64,000 bases of DNA, taken from Rhizobium sp. SSA_523 (lineage in GTDB: Bacteria; Pseudomonadota; Alphaproteobacteria; Rhizobiales; Rhizobiaceae). The notes beneath the pieces are model-generated. The model was not told the DNA's origin. It did no database searches and saw only the letters and a program-made list of their open reading frames with translations. How positions within the stretch are numbered: position 1 is the stretch's first letter; every line of letters starts with the position of its first letter. The position numbers were made by a program, and so were the translations under genes. This document shows, piece after piece, positions 36,860 through 45,404 of this stretch. The stretch lies in assembly GCF_030435705.1 (NCBI RefSeq), contig NZ_CP129382.1, positions 3,094,501-3,158,500 on the forward strand. Direction: 5' to 3'.

Positions 36860-38470
36860 ATGATCAGAAATCCCATCCTGCCGGGCTTCAACCCGGACCC
36901 GTCCATCTGCCGTGTCGACGAGGACTACTATATCGCGACCTCCACCTTCGAATGGTATCCCGGCGTGCAGATCCATCACTCGCGCGATCTGGTGAACTGG
37001 ACGCTCGTGCGCCGGCCGCTGGAACGCGCCAGCCAGCTCGACATGCGCGGCAATCCGGACAGTTGCGGCATCTGGGCGCCGTGCCTTTCCTTTTCGGACA
37101 GCCTGTTCTGGCTGGTCTATACGGACGTCAAACGTTTCGACGGCAGCTTCAAGGATGCGCATAATTACATCGTCACCGCCCCCAGCATCGAGGCGGAATG
37201 GTCGGAGCCGATCTATGTCAATTCGTCCGGCTTCGATCCGTCGCTGTTTCATGACGATGACGGGCGCAAATGGTTCCTGAACATGCAGTGGAACCACCGC
37301 ACCGAAAGCTATGGCGGCGCGCCCAGGCATCCCGCCTTCGACGGGATCCTGCTGCAGGAATGGGATGCGGGGACGCAGCGGCTCGTCGGCCCTGTCCGCA
37401 ATATCTTTGCCGGCAGCCCTCTGGGCCTGGTGGAGGGACCGCATCTCTTCAAGCGCAAGGGTTACTATTATCTGACAACAGCCGAAGGCGGCACGGGCTA
37501 TGACCACGCCGTGACCATGGCGCGGTCGCGCGACATCGTCGGGCCCTACGAGTTGCATCCCAATATCTATCTCATCACATCCAAGGACGATCCGCAGGCG
37601 AAACTGCAGCGGGCCGGACATGGCCAATATGTGGAAACACCGGAAGGACGGCCTTACCACACGCATCTGTGCGGCCGGCCGCTCCCGCCGCATCGGCGCT
37701 GCACGCTCGGCCGGGAGACGGCGTTGCAGGAATGCGCCTGGCATGACGACGATTGGCTGTATCTTGCCGGCGGCGGCATGGTTCCGCAGGTGGAGGTTGA
37801 GGCGCCGGGGACCGCAAACCTGCCGGAGCCGCCGGGACCTGTCGATTATCGCTTCGATGCCTGTCGCCTGCCGTCCGATTTCCAATGGCTGCGCACGCCG
37901 GAGCCCGATCGGATCTTTTCGCTTCAGCAACGTCCGGGGCATTTGCGCCTCATCGGACGCGAGAGCATTGGCTCCTGGTTCGAGCAGTCGCTGGTGGCAC
38001 GCCGGCAGGAGCATCATCGCTTTCGTGCGGAAACCACGCTGGACTTCGAGCCCGCCACCTATCAGCAGGCCGCTGGTCTTACCCATTATTACAACCGGCA
38101 CAAACTCCATGCGCTGATGGTCAGCATTCACGAAAAGCTCGGCCGGGTCTTGACCATCTTCTCCTGCCCCGGCGATTTCCCGCATGCCCGCCTGCAATTC
38201 CCGATCGAGAGCGGGATTGCGCTTCCGGAGGGGCCGGTCCATCTGGCGCTCGAAGTGCATGATAATGAGCTGCAGTTCTTCTGGCGCCATCGCGAGGATC
38301 TGCCGTGGCAGGCCATTGGTCCTGTCCTGGACGCCGGCGTCATCTCCGATGAAGGGGGGCGTGGAGAGCATGGATCCTTCACCGGTGCCTTTGTCGGCAT
38401 GGTGGCCTTCGACATCACCGGGGGCGGATGCCCGGCGGATTTCGCGCATTTCGCCTATCGGCCGCTGTGA
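36860..38470 (+). CDS. Glycoside hydrolase family 43, beta-xylosidase-like
   Basis: The 536-aa product has the GH43 five-bladed propeller with the catalytic base D13 (GFNPDPSIC), pKa modulator D126 (SSGFDPSLFHDDDG) and acid E192 (GLVEGPHLF). A C-terminal beta-sandwich (about residues 330-536) matches the domain of XynB-type beta-xylosidases. No signal peptide: it acts in the cytoplasm on imported xylosides. The ATG at 36860 is chosen since GCGGAGG lies 6 bp upstream and the conserved IRNPILPGFNPDPS follows. A terminator-like hairpin stands between it and the rest of the cluster. Confidence 0.92.
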   Translation: MIRNPILPGFNPDPSICRVDEDYYIATSTFEWYPGVQIHHSRDLVNWTLVRRPLERASQLDMRGNPDSCGIWAPCLSFSDSLFWLVYTDVKRFDGSFKDAHNYIVTAPSIEAEWSEPIYVNSSGFDPSLFHDDDGRKWFLNMQWNHRTESYGGAPRHPAFDGILLQEWDAGTQRLVGPVRNIFAGSPLGLVEGPHLFKRKGYYYLTTAEGGTGYDHAVTMARSRDIVGPYELHPNIYLITSKDDPQAKLQRAGHGQYVETPEGRPYHTHLCGRPLPPHRRCTLGRETALQECAWHDDDWLYLAGGGMVPQVEVEAPGTANLPEPPGPVDYRFDACRLPSDFQWLRTPEPDRIFSLQQRPGHLRLIGRESIGSWFEQSLVARRQEHHRFRAETTLDFEPATYQQAAGLTHYYNRHKLHALMVSIHEKLGRVLTIFSCPGDFPHARLQFPIESGIALPEGPVHLALEVHDNELQFFWRHREDLPWQAIGPVLDAGVISDEGGRGEHGSFTGAFVGMVAFDITGGGCPADFAHFAYRPL

Positions 38471-38643
38471 GCGGCAAACATAGGGGAGGCGGGGCTGAAC
38501 CATGCCCCGCCGCGCCTGACCAGCCGCGCCGGCTCGAAGGGTGCTGCTGCATGAATCCCATTCGCAATCGGCGCGTTTTGCAGTAGCCTGTGCGCCAGCC
38601 AGCCGGCGTTGAAGACGATCGGGCGGGGCGGGCGGGGGCGCAC

Positions 38644-39558
38644 ATGGTCGACGGCGGCAGGAAACATCTCGTTGCGGTGCGGGCGGGCGACGCCTCCCTG
38701 CATAGAGCCTGGCTCGACCAGCCTAATCACCAAAGGTCCTTCGATCTCCTCGCCAGCTATTATTCGGCTGCCGCCTTTGAACGGCACAGGCCGGAGGAGG
38801 GCGTAACTGCCGTTTTCGTCAAGGGCGGGAAATGGGACGGGCTGCATCAGAGCTTTGCAATCACCGGGATCGATCTCGACCGCTATGATTATGTCTGGCT
38901 GCCGGATGACGATATTGCAACAGATGGGGCCAGCATCGAACAGATCTTTGCGCTGTCGCGCGCTTACGATCTGGCGCTGAGCCAGCCGGCTCTTACCCGC
39001 GATAGCTATTTCAGCTATTTCCCGCTCCTGCAGTGCAGCGCTTTTCGGCTGCGCTACACCAATCTCGTGGAGATCATGGTGCCCTGCCTCAATCGCGAGC
39101 TCCTGCGATGCGCGCTGCCGCTGTTTGCCGATACCATGACAGGCTTCGGAATGGATTATGTCTGGTGCCGCTGGCGCGAATGCGGCCCGTTTCGCAGTGC
39201 CATACTCGACGCGGTGGCCGTGCGCCATACCCGGCCCGTGGGACTGCATCTGAAATCGGTTGCGGCACGTGCCGGGCGCAACGAAGAAGCGGATCTCCAG
39301 ACGCGGTTCCAGCTCGACTGCCGTACCATCCCGATCACCTATGCGGGCGTAACGCGCGATGGCGCATTGGTGAAAGGCCGCTACCGTATCGCCTTCGCCA
39401 TGCTGTCCTCCTGGCTCGCCGATGCAGGCGAGTTCGCCGATCCGGCCGTGGCCCGCGGCCTTGCCTGGCAGGCCTTTCGCCGACAATTCGTGAAGCCGCT
39501 CAAACTCTCGGCGCTGGAACGGCCCTTGTGCGGGGTGGAGCGGCAGAAGGAGGGTTGA
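38644..39558 (+). CDS. DUF707-family protein, putative glycosyltransferase-like
   Basis: The 304-aa product has the DUF707 landmarks KGGKWDGLHQSFAITGIDLDRYDYVWLPDDDIATDGASIEQIF and FADTMTGFGMDYVWCRW. The acidic LPDDD run is placed like the DxD motif of GT-A glycosyltransferases, and family members occur near polysaccharide genes, but no activity is established. Start at 38644 (MVDGGRKHLVAVRAGDAS) is preferred because the conserved region begins there; an in-frame upstream start at 38590 is possible. No strong ribosome-binding site is seen. It is convergent with tetR. Confidence 0.78.
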   Translation: MVDGGRKHLVAVRAGDASLHRAWLDQPNHQRSFDLLASYYSAAAFERHRPEEGVTAVFVKGGKWDGLHQSFAITGIDLDRYDYVWLPDDDIATDGASIEQIFALSRAYDLALSQPALTRDSYFSYFPLLQCSAFRLRYTNLVEIMVPCLNRELLRCALPLFADTMTGFGMDYVWCRWRECGPFRSAILDAVAVRHTRPVGLHLKSVAARAGRNEEADLQTRFQLDCRTIPITYAGVTRDGALVKGRYRIAFAMLSSWLADAGEFADPAVARGLAWQAFRRQFVKPLKLSALERPLCGVERQKEG

Positions 39559-39585
39559 GGTTCGGGCAGGGATGCAGCTTGCCGG

Positions 39586-39615
39586 CTCAAGCTTAAGCTC
39601 AAGCTCAATCTGAAG
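39586..39615. repeat. Hexanucleotide tandem repeat between convergent genes
   Basis: Five successive near-copies of CTCAAG (CTCAAG CTTAAG CTCAAG CTCAAT CTGAAG) lie between the DUF707 stop and the TetR C-terminus, partly inside the last codons of tetR. Slippage here could alter the TetR C-terminus. Confidence 0.65.
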
Positions 39616-40204
39616 CGCGGTCGGCCAGCAGACCAGCCGCCAGCAGCCGGAAGGTTTCGGTCGCCTTCGGCAAGGCTGCGCGTGGATCATCGCTCGCTGC
39701 GACCCATAAAGCAGCATTCAGCGCTGCACCGCTCAGCAAACGCGCCGCCGCATCCACGTCCACCGGTTTCAGGATCCGGGCGGAGACGAGGCTGGCGATC
39801 TTCTCCCTGGTCTCCTGCAGGCAGGCATTCTGGCTCGGCCATTGCGAGGGATCGCCGAGAAAGGCCGGTCCGTCGAGCAGAACGATCCGCTGCACCTCCG
39901 GATCGAGCGCCATTTCAATATAGGCATCGGTTTCGAGCATCAGCGCGCTCCAGTCATCCTCGCCACGCGCACCCGCCTTTTTCGCACGCGCCGCCATCTC
40001 ACCGTCGACCTCGGCAACGACGGCGGCAAACAGACCCTTCTTATCGCCAAAATTGTGATAGAGGGCCCCGCGGGTGAGGCCCGCCTCGGCGGTCAACTCA
40101 TCCATCGACGCTGCGGAAAACCCGTGAGCCGCAAAGGCCCGGCGGGCTGCCGAGAGCAGGCGCATCCGGTTTTCCGCCATCGTCTCGTCGCGCTTCTTGC
40201 CCAT
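39605..40204 (-). CDS. TetR/AcrR-family transcriptional regulator
   Basis: The 199-aa product has a TetR HTH (about residues 13-60; LLSAARRAFAAHGFSAASMDELTAEAGLTRGALYHNFGDKKGLF as landmarks) and a ligand-binding C-terminal domain. The ATG at 40204 begins MGKKRDETMAENRMRLLS. It is divergent from the RidA-family gene; three palindromes between the two genes are probable binding sites, suggesting TetR represses itself and the RidA gene. The ligand is unknown. Confidence 0.93.
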   Translation of the reverse strand: MGKKRDETMAENRMRLLSAARRAFAAHGFSAASMDELTAEAGLTRGALYHNFGDKKGLFAAVVAEVDGEMAARAKKAGARGEDDWSALMLETDAYIEMALDPEVQRIVLLDGPAFLGDPSQWPSQNACLQETREKIASLVSARILKPVDVDAAARLLSGAALNAALWVAASDDPRAALPKATETFRLLAAGLLADRASD

Positions 40205-40222
40205 TCAAATCTCCCAATCGCG

Positions 40223-40237
40223 CATACGCGGCGTATG
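40223..40237. promoter_or_regulatory. TetR operator 1
   Basis: CATACGCGGCGTATG is a perfect 7-1-7 palindrome just upstream of the tetR start codon, in the tetR-ridA gap. Confidence 0.65.
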
Positions 40238-40244
40238 TGAATTG

Positions 40245-40261
40245 ACATACGGTGTGTATGT
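40245..40261. promoter_or_regulatory. TetR operator 2
   Basis: ACATACGGTGTGTATGT is a 17-bp palindrome (ACATAC-N5-GTATGT). It overlaps a TTGACA at 40242-40247 that could be the -35 box of the RidA gene. Confidence 0.6.
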
Positions 40262-40272
40262 GATAATTCTAC

Positions 40273-40285
40273 ATACGCGCCGTAT
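40273..40285. promoter_or_regulatory. TetR operator 3
   Basis: ATACG-CGC-CGTAT is a 13-bp palindrome with the same ATACG/CGTAT arms as operator 1, centred 26 bp from operator 2. Confidence 0.6.
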
Positions 40286-40367
40286 CTTAGCGCGCCGCGC
40301 CGGAAACGTCCATATGTCCGGCCGCGAGATTGCGGGATGGGCCCGCGCAGAACAAGGATTTCCAATC

Positions 40368-40769
40368 ATGACAAACCGTCAAGCCATCTTCCCGAAGGGG
40401 CGCAGTGCCCTTTATGAACAGCATGAATATTCGGCTGCAATCCGCTCCGGCGATCTGCTTTTCGTGTCTGGCCAGGTCGGCAGCCGCGCGGACGGCTCAC
40501 CCGAGCCGGAATTCGAGGCCCAGATGCGCCTTGCCTTTGCCAATCTGGAGGCGACGCTGGCCGCCGCCGGATGCTCATTCGATGATATTGTGGATGTTAC
40601 CTCGTTCCACACCGACCCTGAGCGGCAGTTCGAGACATTCCTCAAGGTCAAAAGCGAGGTCTTTCCGAAGGCTCCCTATCCGAACTGGACGGCTATCGGC
40701 GTAAACTGGCTGGCCGGCTTCGATTTCGAGATCAAGGTGATCGCCAGGGTGCCGAACACAGCCACCTGA
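40368..40769 (+). CDS. RidA-family protein lacking the usual catalytic arginine
   Basis: The 133-aa product is a YjgF/YER057c/UK114 fold protein: SGDLLFVSGQVG, FANLEATLAAAGCSFDDIVDVTSFH, and the C-terminal FDFEIKVIARV. Archetypal RidA enzymes deaminate enamines/imines with an arginine in a PARS-type motif; here the aligned segment reads PYPNWTAIGV, with W107 in the place of the arginine. It therefore likely belongs to a non-deaminase Rid subfamily. ATG 40368 is chosen for conservation of TNRQAIFPKG and AAGGA upstream. It is divergent from tetR and probably controlled by it. Confidence 0.88.
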   Translation: MTNRQAIFPKGRSALYEQHEYSAAIRSGDLLFVSGQVGSRADGSPEPEFEAQMRLAFANLEATLAAAGCSFDDIVDVTSFHTDPERQFETFLKVKSEVFPKAPYPNWTAIGVNWLAGFDFEIKVIARVPNTAT

Positions 40770-40835
40770 GCATAGGGGGTCCTGAAAGGCAGGAAGGACA
40801 TCGGCCCGTCCTGCACGTATCAGTTCGGCAAGGAT

Positions 40836-40860
40836 CAGGCGGTGGCTGAATCACCGCCTG
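40836..40860. terminator. Hairpin between convergent RidA and guaA genes
   Basis: CAGGCGGTG (40836-40844) pairs perfectly with CACCGCCTG (40852-40860) with a 7-nt loop. There is no T run on either strand, so terminator function is only possible. Confidence 0.45.
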
Positions 40861-40890
40861 GCAGACCCGGCGCCCGGCATCCTCAGGACT

Positions 40891-42483
40891 TCATTCCCAC
40901 TCGATGGTGCCGGGCGGCTTGGACGTGATGTCGTAGGTCACCCGGTTGATGCCTTCGACCTCATTGATGATGCGCGTTGCCGTTTCGCCCAGGAAATCAT
41001 GGGTGAAGGGATAATAATCGGCAGTCATGCCGTCGACCGATGTGACGGCGCGGAGCGCACAGGCAAAATCATAGGTGCGGCCATCGCCCATCACGCCGAC
41101 CGTGCGAACCGGCAGGATCGCCACGAAAGCCTGCCAGATCTCGTCATAAAGGCCGTGCTTGCGGATCTGGTCGATATAGACCGCATCGGCCTTGCGCAGG
41201 ATTGCAAGCTTCTCCCGCGTGATCTCGCCCGGGCAGCGGATCGCCAGGCCGGGGCCGGGGAAAGGATGACGGCCAATGAATGTGGCGGGTAGGCCGAGTT
41301 CGCGGCCGAGCGCACGCACCTCGTCCTTGAACAATTCCCGCAACGGCTCCACCAGCTTCAAGCCCATCTTGTCCGGCAGGCCGCCGACATTGTGATGGCT
41401 CTTGATCGTCACCGAAGGACCACCGGAGAAGGACACGCTTTCGATCACGTCGGGATAAAGCGTCCCCTGGGCCAGAAATTCGGCGCCGTCAATCGTGTTG
41501 GCATGTTTCTGGAACACGTCGATGAACAGCCTGCCGATCGTCTTGCGCTTGACTTCCGGGTCGCTCACGCCCTCCAGCGCGTCGAGGAACAGGTCCTGCT
41601 CGTCGGCATGGATGAGCGGGATGTTATAGTGGTCACGGAACATGGTGACCACTTCCTCCGCTTCTCCCTGACGCAGCAGCCCGTGATCGACGAAGACGCA
41701 GGTCAGCTGTTCGCCGATCGCTTCATGAATGAGAACGGCGGCCACCGAGCTGTCGACACCGCCGGAAAGGCCGCAGATGACCCGCTTATCGCCCACCTGG
41801 GCGCGAATTTTCGCGATCGCCTCGGCACGATAGGCGCCCATGGTCCAGTCGCCCTTGAAGCCGGCCATGCGCACGAAGTTCTCGTAAAGCGTCTTGCCAT
41901 GCGGCGTGTGATGCACTTCAGGATGGAACTGCACCGCGAAGAAGCGACGTTCGGCATCGGCGGTAATGGCGAAAGGCGCGTTGGGCGATGTCCCGTAGAC
42001 ATCGAAACCCGGCGCGATCCGGCTGACATGATCGCCATGGCTCATCCAGACCTGTTCGCGGCCGTCCGTGAACCAGCCATCCAGGAAAGGCAGCGTTTTA
42101 TCCGAGGGTGTCACGAAAGCACGGCCGAATTCCGCCGTGCCGCCGCCACCGGAAATCTTGCCGCCATCCACCTGGCCGCCAAGATCCTGCATCATCACCT
42201 GCTGGCCATAGCAGATGCCGAGGATTGGAACCCCCAGCGCATAGACGGATTGCGGCGGACGCGGCGAGCCGGGACGCGTGACCGAATCCGGACCGCCGGA
42301 GAAGATCACGGCTTTCGGCTTGAACTCTGCCAGAAAGGCATCGGTCACGTTCTGATAGGGATGGATCTCGCAATAGACATTCAACTCTCGCAGGCGCCGG
42401 GCGATGAGCTGGGTCACCTGAGAGCCGAAGTCGATGATGAGAAGGCGGTCGTGCTGGGCTGCCGGGAGTGTTTCTTGGGTCAT
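40891..42483 (-). CDS. guaA: GMP synthase (glutamine-hydrolysing)
   Basis: The 530-aa product has the class I amidotransferase domain (about residues 12-205; nucleophile Cys in LGICYGQQ, His/Glu in FHPEVHHT), the ATP pyrophosphatase domain with the P-loop SGGVDSS (about 240) and the dimerisation C-terminus ending [15 protein letters not shown]. It makes GMP from XMP, ATP and glutamine. Length and motifs are normal. It follows mtnN-like and thioesterase genes on the same strand with a 40-bp gap, so a purine-salvage grouping is possible. Confidence 0.97.
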   Translation of the reverse strand: MTQETLPAAQHDRLLIIDFGSQVTQLIARRLRELNVYCEIHPYQNVTDAFLAEFKPKAVIFSGGPDSVTRPGSPRPPQSVYALGVPILGICYGQQVMMQDLGGQVDGGKISGGGGTAEFGRAFVTPSDKTLPFLDGWFTDGREQVWMSHGDHVSRIAPGFDVYGTSPNAPFAITADAERRFFAVQFHPEVHHTPHGKTLYENFVRMAGFKGDWTMGAYRAEAIAKIRAQVGDKRVICGLSGGVDSSVAAVLIHEAIGEQLTCVFVDHGLLRQGEAEEVVTMFRDHYNIPLIHADEQDLFLDALEGVSDPEVKRKTIGRLFIDVFQKHANTIDGAEFLAQGTLYPDVIESVSFSGGPSVTIKSHHNVGGLPDKMGLKLVEPLRELFKDEVRALGRELGLPATFIGRHPFPGPGLAIRCPGEITREKLAILRKADAVYIDQIRKHGLYDEIWQAFVAILPVRTVGVMGDGRTYDFACALRAVTSVDGMTADYYPFTHDFLGETATRIINEVEGINRVTYDITSKPPGTIEWE

Positions 42484-42523
42484 GGCGAGCCTTTAATGAA
42501 CAAACACCATTTTGGCAACTGCG

Positions 42524-43162
42524 TCAGAGGCGCAAATCGCCGCTGAGAAGGGCATTGCCGAGCCGGTCGGTGGCCTCCGCCAGCCGTTCATCGATGATGT
42601 GGAGATAGGCGGTCCAGTCGCCGATGTGACGCAGCGCCGCCTTGCCGTCGGAGACGCCGCGCAGGCCGATCAGCGGAAGGCGGAAGCCTTCGCAGGCGCG
42701 CCAGATGGCAAAGGTTTCCATATCGACGAGATCGGCATCGATCGCGTCATAGGCCTCGCCGGAGACGATGTTCGCGCCGGTCGACAGGGTGGCGGTGCCG
42801 ATGCCGGGGATGCGATGCGGCAGGGCAACCACGGCGGGATGATCCAGAAAGGGCGTGCGCCCCTTTTCGAAGCCGAGCGGCGAGGCATCCATGTCGCGAT
42901 AGGAGATTGCCGAGACCTGGTAGACCGCGGCCTGCTCCAGCCGCCGCGAGCCGGCCGAGCCGAGACTGACGACAAGATCCGGAAGCGTTTGATCGGCGTC
43001 GAGCCGTGCCAGAGCGCGGGTGAGCGAGACGGCCGCTTCCACCGGACCGACGCCGGTCATCAAGGGTGTAAAGCGGCGACGCAGGTGCACCCCGTATTCG
43101 GCTTCCGCAGCCATGACGAAAAGCAGGGTCTTCCCCGCGACCTGTTCAAGCCCGAAGCTCAT
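42524..43162 (-). CDS. Nucleoside phosphorylase-family protein (MTA/SAH nucleosidase-like)
   Basis: The 212-aa product fits the PNP/UDP phosphorylase superfamily: LLFVMAAEAEYG, MTGVGPVEAAVSLTRAL, VVSLGSAGSRRLE, and ADLVDMETFAIWRACEGFRLPLIGLRGVSDG, where the ME pair corresponds to the ribose-contacting residues of MTA/SAH nucleosidases. The start at 43162 (MSFGLEQVAGK) overlaps the thioesterase stop by 4 bp (ATGA). It would cleave 5'-methylthioadenosine or S-adenosylhomocysteine; exact specificity is not certain. Confidence 0.85.
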   Translation of the reverse strand: MSFGLEQVAGKTLLFVMAAEAEYGVHLRRRFTPLMTGVGPVEAAVSLTRALARLDADQTLPDLVVSLGSAGSRRLEQAAVYQVSAISYRDMDASPLGFEKGRTPFLDHPAVVALPHRIPGIGTATLSTGANIVSGEAYDAIDADLVDMETFAIWRACEGFRLPLIGLRGVSDGKAALRHIGDWTAYLHIIDERLAEATDRLGNALLSGDLRL

Positions 43163-43617
43163 CCGGTGACATCCTCTCGGCCACGGATGACCATCATGCT
43201 GCCGGTCATGGATGCGATCAGCTTCGCCGGTCCATCGCTCAACGCATAGGCCCGCCCGTCGGCGACGATGATGGTGGAGCCCGGCTTGGTGATCTCGCCG
43301 CGAAACAGGAAACGTTCGCCGCGGCCGGGCGAAAGAAGGTTGATCTTGAACTCGATGGTAAGGATGGACGCCTCCGGCGCGATCACGGTATAGGCGGCAT
43401 AGCCGCATGCGCTATCAAGCGCTGCCGAAATGATGCCGGCATGCAAAAAACCGTGCTGCTGGGTCAACTTCGCATCGAAGGGCATTTCGATTTCGACCAT
43501 GGCCTGCTCGACCCGCATCAGCTCGGCGCCAATGGTGCGCATGGCCGCCTGACGGTCGAAACTGCGCCTTACCCGCTCGCGGAAATCACCTGCATCAATC
43601 GCATCCATGCCCGCCAT
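43159..43617 (-). CDS. PaaI-family hotdog thioesterase
   Basis: The 152-aa product has the 4HBT hotdog signature TQQHGFLHAGIISAALDSACGYAAY, in which the HGxxHGG-like motif and the following acidic residue D68 form the active site. The C-terminal strands include ITKPGSTIIVADGRAYAL. It hydrolyses acyl-CoA or aryl-CoA thioesters; substrate unknown. It is the first gene of the unit thioesterase-mtnN-like-guaA. Confidence 0.88.
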   Translation of the reverse strand: MAGMDAIDAGDFRERVRRSFDRQAAMRTIGAELMRVEQAMVEIEMPFDAKLTQQHGFLHAGIISAALDSACGYAAYTVIAPEASILTIEFKINLLSPGRGERFLFRGEITKPGSTIIVADGRAYALSDGPAKLIASMTGSMMVIRGREDVTG

Positions 43618-43717
43618 CCTTTCGCGGGTGCGAAACTGGCATGGCTCGGGCGCGCCCGCAAGAGCGCATAGAGGGTCCGATCCGGCAGAGGATCGGTCCG
43701 GATGTGCCGGAACATCG

Positions 43718-44170
43718 TCAGTTCAAAAGGAAGAGCGAGAGATTGAGAAGCGTCGCAAAGGCTACCCAGGCCAGATAGGGCAGGAAGAGTAGCGCGCTTA
43801 GTCGATCCGGCGCCCAGCTCATGCGGATGAAGGCAATGATGGAGAGGAGCAGCGGGATGATGACGATCAGGCCGAGAATGGTGCTTTCGGCACCGAAAAA
43901 GGCGGGGCTCCACAGAAAGTTCAGCGCCATCTGGCCGAACCAGAGCTGCATATTGGCCGATCCCGCCGCCCGCAGCCAGGTGCGGGCTCCCGAAAGGCCG
44001 ATCAGGACATAGAGGGTTGTCCAGACCGGGCCGAAAATCCAGTTGGGCGGATTGAAGAAGGGCTTGTTGAGCGACTGGTACCAGTCGCCGGGAACATTGG
44101 CGACACCGATGAGGGCGCCGAGACCGACAACCACCACGACGAACAGCAGATAGATCAGGATCTTCTTCAT
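43718..44170 (-). CDS. tspO: TspO/MBR-family membrane protein
   Basis: The 150-aa product has five membrane helices, as all TspO proteins do, and the conserved motif PFFNPPNWIFGPVWTTLYVLIGLSGA together with LWFGQMALNFLWSPAFFG and YLAWVAFATLLNLSL. TspO binds porphyrins and related tetrapyrroles; in Rhodobacter it is a negative regulator of photosynthesis genes and in Sinorhizobium it responds to nutrient stress. It stands alone. Confidence 0.94.
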   Translation of the reverse strand: MKKILIYLLFVVVVVGLGALIGVANVPGDWYQSLNKPFFNPPNWIFGPVWTTLYVLIGLSGARTWLRAAGSANMQLWFGQMALNFLWSPAFFGAESTILGLIVIIPLLLSIIAFIRMSWAPDRLSALLFLPYLAWVAFATLLNLSLFLLN

Positions 44171-44312
44171 GCTGCCGATCTAAGCAGACTTGCATTGGCC
44201 TGCCAACGCTTCATCCGCTCAGTTTATCGTCTTGATGCAGGTTCTGGTCGGAAAACCGTGGGACACTTTTCCGGAACCTGCGCAAGGGCAGTCGGTCTGG
44301 CCCGGCCAGAAG

Positions 44313-45404
44313 TCAGCCGATCCGGATGAGGTGCTGGTCGAAGGCCAGGTCCGACTGCGTCTGGCACAGGCGGCCGGTATAGGAGGAGACGGCGAGGCCG
44401 GTTGGAGACGCAGCCACGCCCGCGGCCTCCGGGATGGCCTCTTCGGCAAGCACCCGCCCGCTTGCGGCATCGATGATGACCGCCGCCCCGCCGATGGGCG
44501 AGGTCAGCCCCACCAGTTTCTCCTCCCGATTGATCGCAATTGCGCCGACATAATTTGCCAGCCGCTGCGTGGTCTCCTGCGGCAGGTCCAGGAAGGTCAG
44601 GTCCTCCCCGGGCGCGAAGAACCCCGCCAGCGGCGGAAGCGCATTGCGAGCGCCCTCCCACTGGCAGGCAAACCAGACGCGATTGCTGGCGTCGAGTGCC
44701 AGATGGCGCGTGGAGAGCCGGCTGAGACCCGTCGGCAGCGTGTGGCGCTGGACGAGGCTGCCGTCGCGCGCATCGAGAATGGCCAGGCTCGGTTCCATGC
44801 GGTCGAGATTGAGCTTGGTGCGGCCGAAATCGGGATGCGTCTCGATCCCGCCATTGGCGATGATGAGAAGCGTGCCGTCGTCGGAGGCGATCATGTCATG
44901 CGTGCCCATGCCGCAGGCATCGAACTCACCGATCCGCTGAAATCCATTTGTCGCATCGTAAAGGCCGATGACGCCGCGCCGGGCGTCGAAATCATTCTCG
45001 CTGGCATAGAGGATTCGGCCATCGGGCGAGAAATGGCCATGACCGTAGAAATGGCGGCCCTCCGGCGCATGAATGACAACGGGCTCGGCCTGTCCTGCCG
45101 GATCGAAGATCATCGCAAATGTGCCGGGCCGACGGGCAAATGCCACGCCGCGGCCGGTGGTCCGGCAATAGGCAAGCCCATGGGCGCGGGACGGAAGGTC
45201 GATGCGGTCGATCACCTCGCCACGCACGCTGACGGTGGCCAGGCCGAACTCGCCGTTTGGCGCGCGAAAGCCGGCGGCATAGACGGCCTCCGCCCGCTCG
45301 AGCGCCTGCAACTGCCGTGGCAGGAGCGTTGCAAGGAAGCCGAGGCCGGCGGCCTTGGCGAAGCTGCGTCTATCGATCAGGCTGCTCTTCATGGCCCCGC
45401 TCAA
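44313..45404 (-). CDS. DUF1513 beta-propeller protein, Tat-exported
   Basis: The 363-aa product starts with a Tat-type signal peptide (DRRSFAKAAGLGFLATLLPRQLQA; twin arginine at residues 12-13) and consists of repeated propeller-like strands: GHGHFSPDGRILYASEND, DACGMGTHDMIASDDG. It matches DUF1513. Its ATG overlaps the stop of the upstream imelysin gene by 4 bp. It is the last gene of the imelysin / di-heme cytochrome / imelysin / DUF1513 operon found in alphaproteobacteria; it probably acts in the periplasm in iron handling, but no activity is known. Confidence 0.87.
   Translation of the reverse strand: MSGAMKSSLIDRRSFAKAAGLGFLATLLPRQLQALERAEAVYAAGFRAPNGEFGLATVSVRGEVIDRIDLPSRAHGLAYCRTTGRGVAFARRPGTFAMIFDPAGQAEPVVIHAPEGRHFYGHGHFSPDGRILYASENDFDARRGVIGLYDATNGFQRIGEFDACGMGTHDMIASDDGTLLIIANGGIETHPDFGRTKLNLDRMEPSLAILDARDGSLVQRHTLPTGLSRLSTRHLALDASNRVWFACQWEGARNALPPLAGFFAPGEDLTFLDLPQETTQRLANYVGAIAINREEKLVGLTSPIGGAAVIIDAASGRVLAEEAIPEAAGVAASPTGLAVSSYTGRLCQTQSDLAFDQHLIRIG

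Noticed and set aside
36701..38503. A 600-codon minus-strand open frame
   Set aside because: It is antisense to the GH43 gene, whose catalytic residues are all present on the plus strand.
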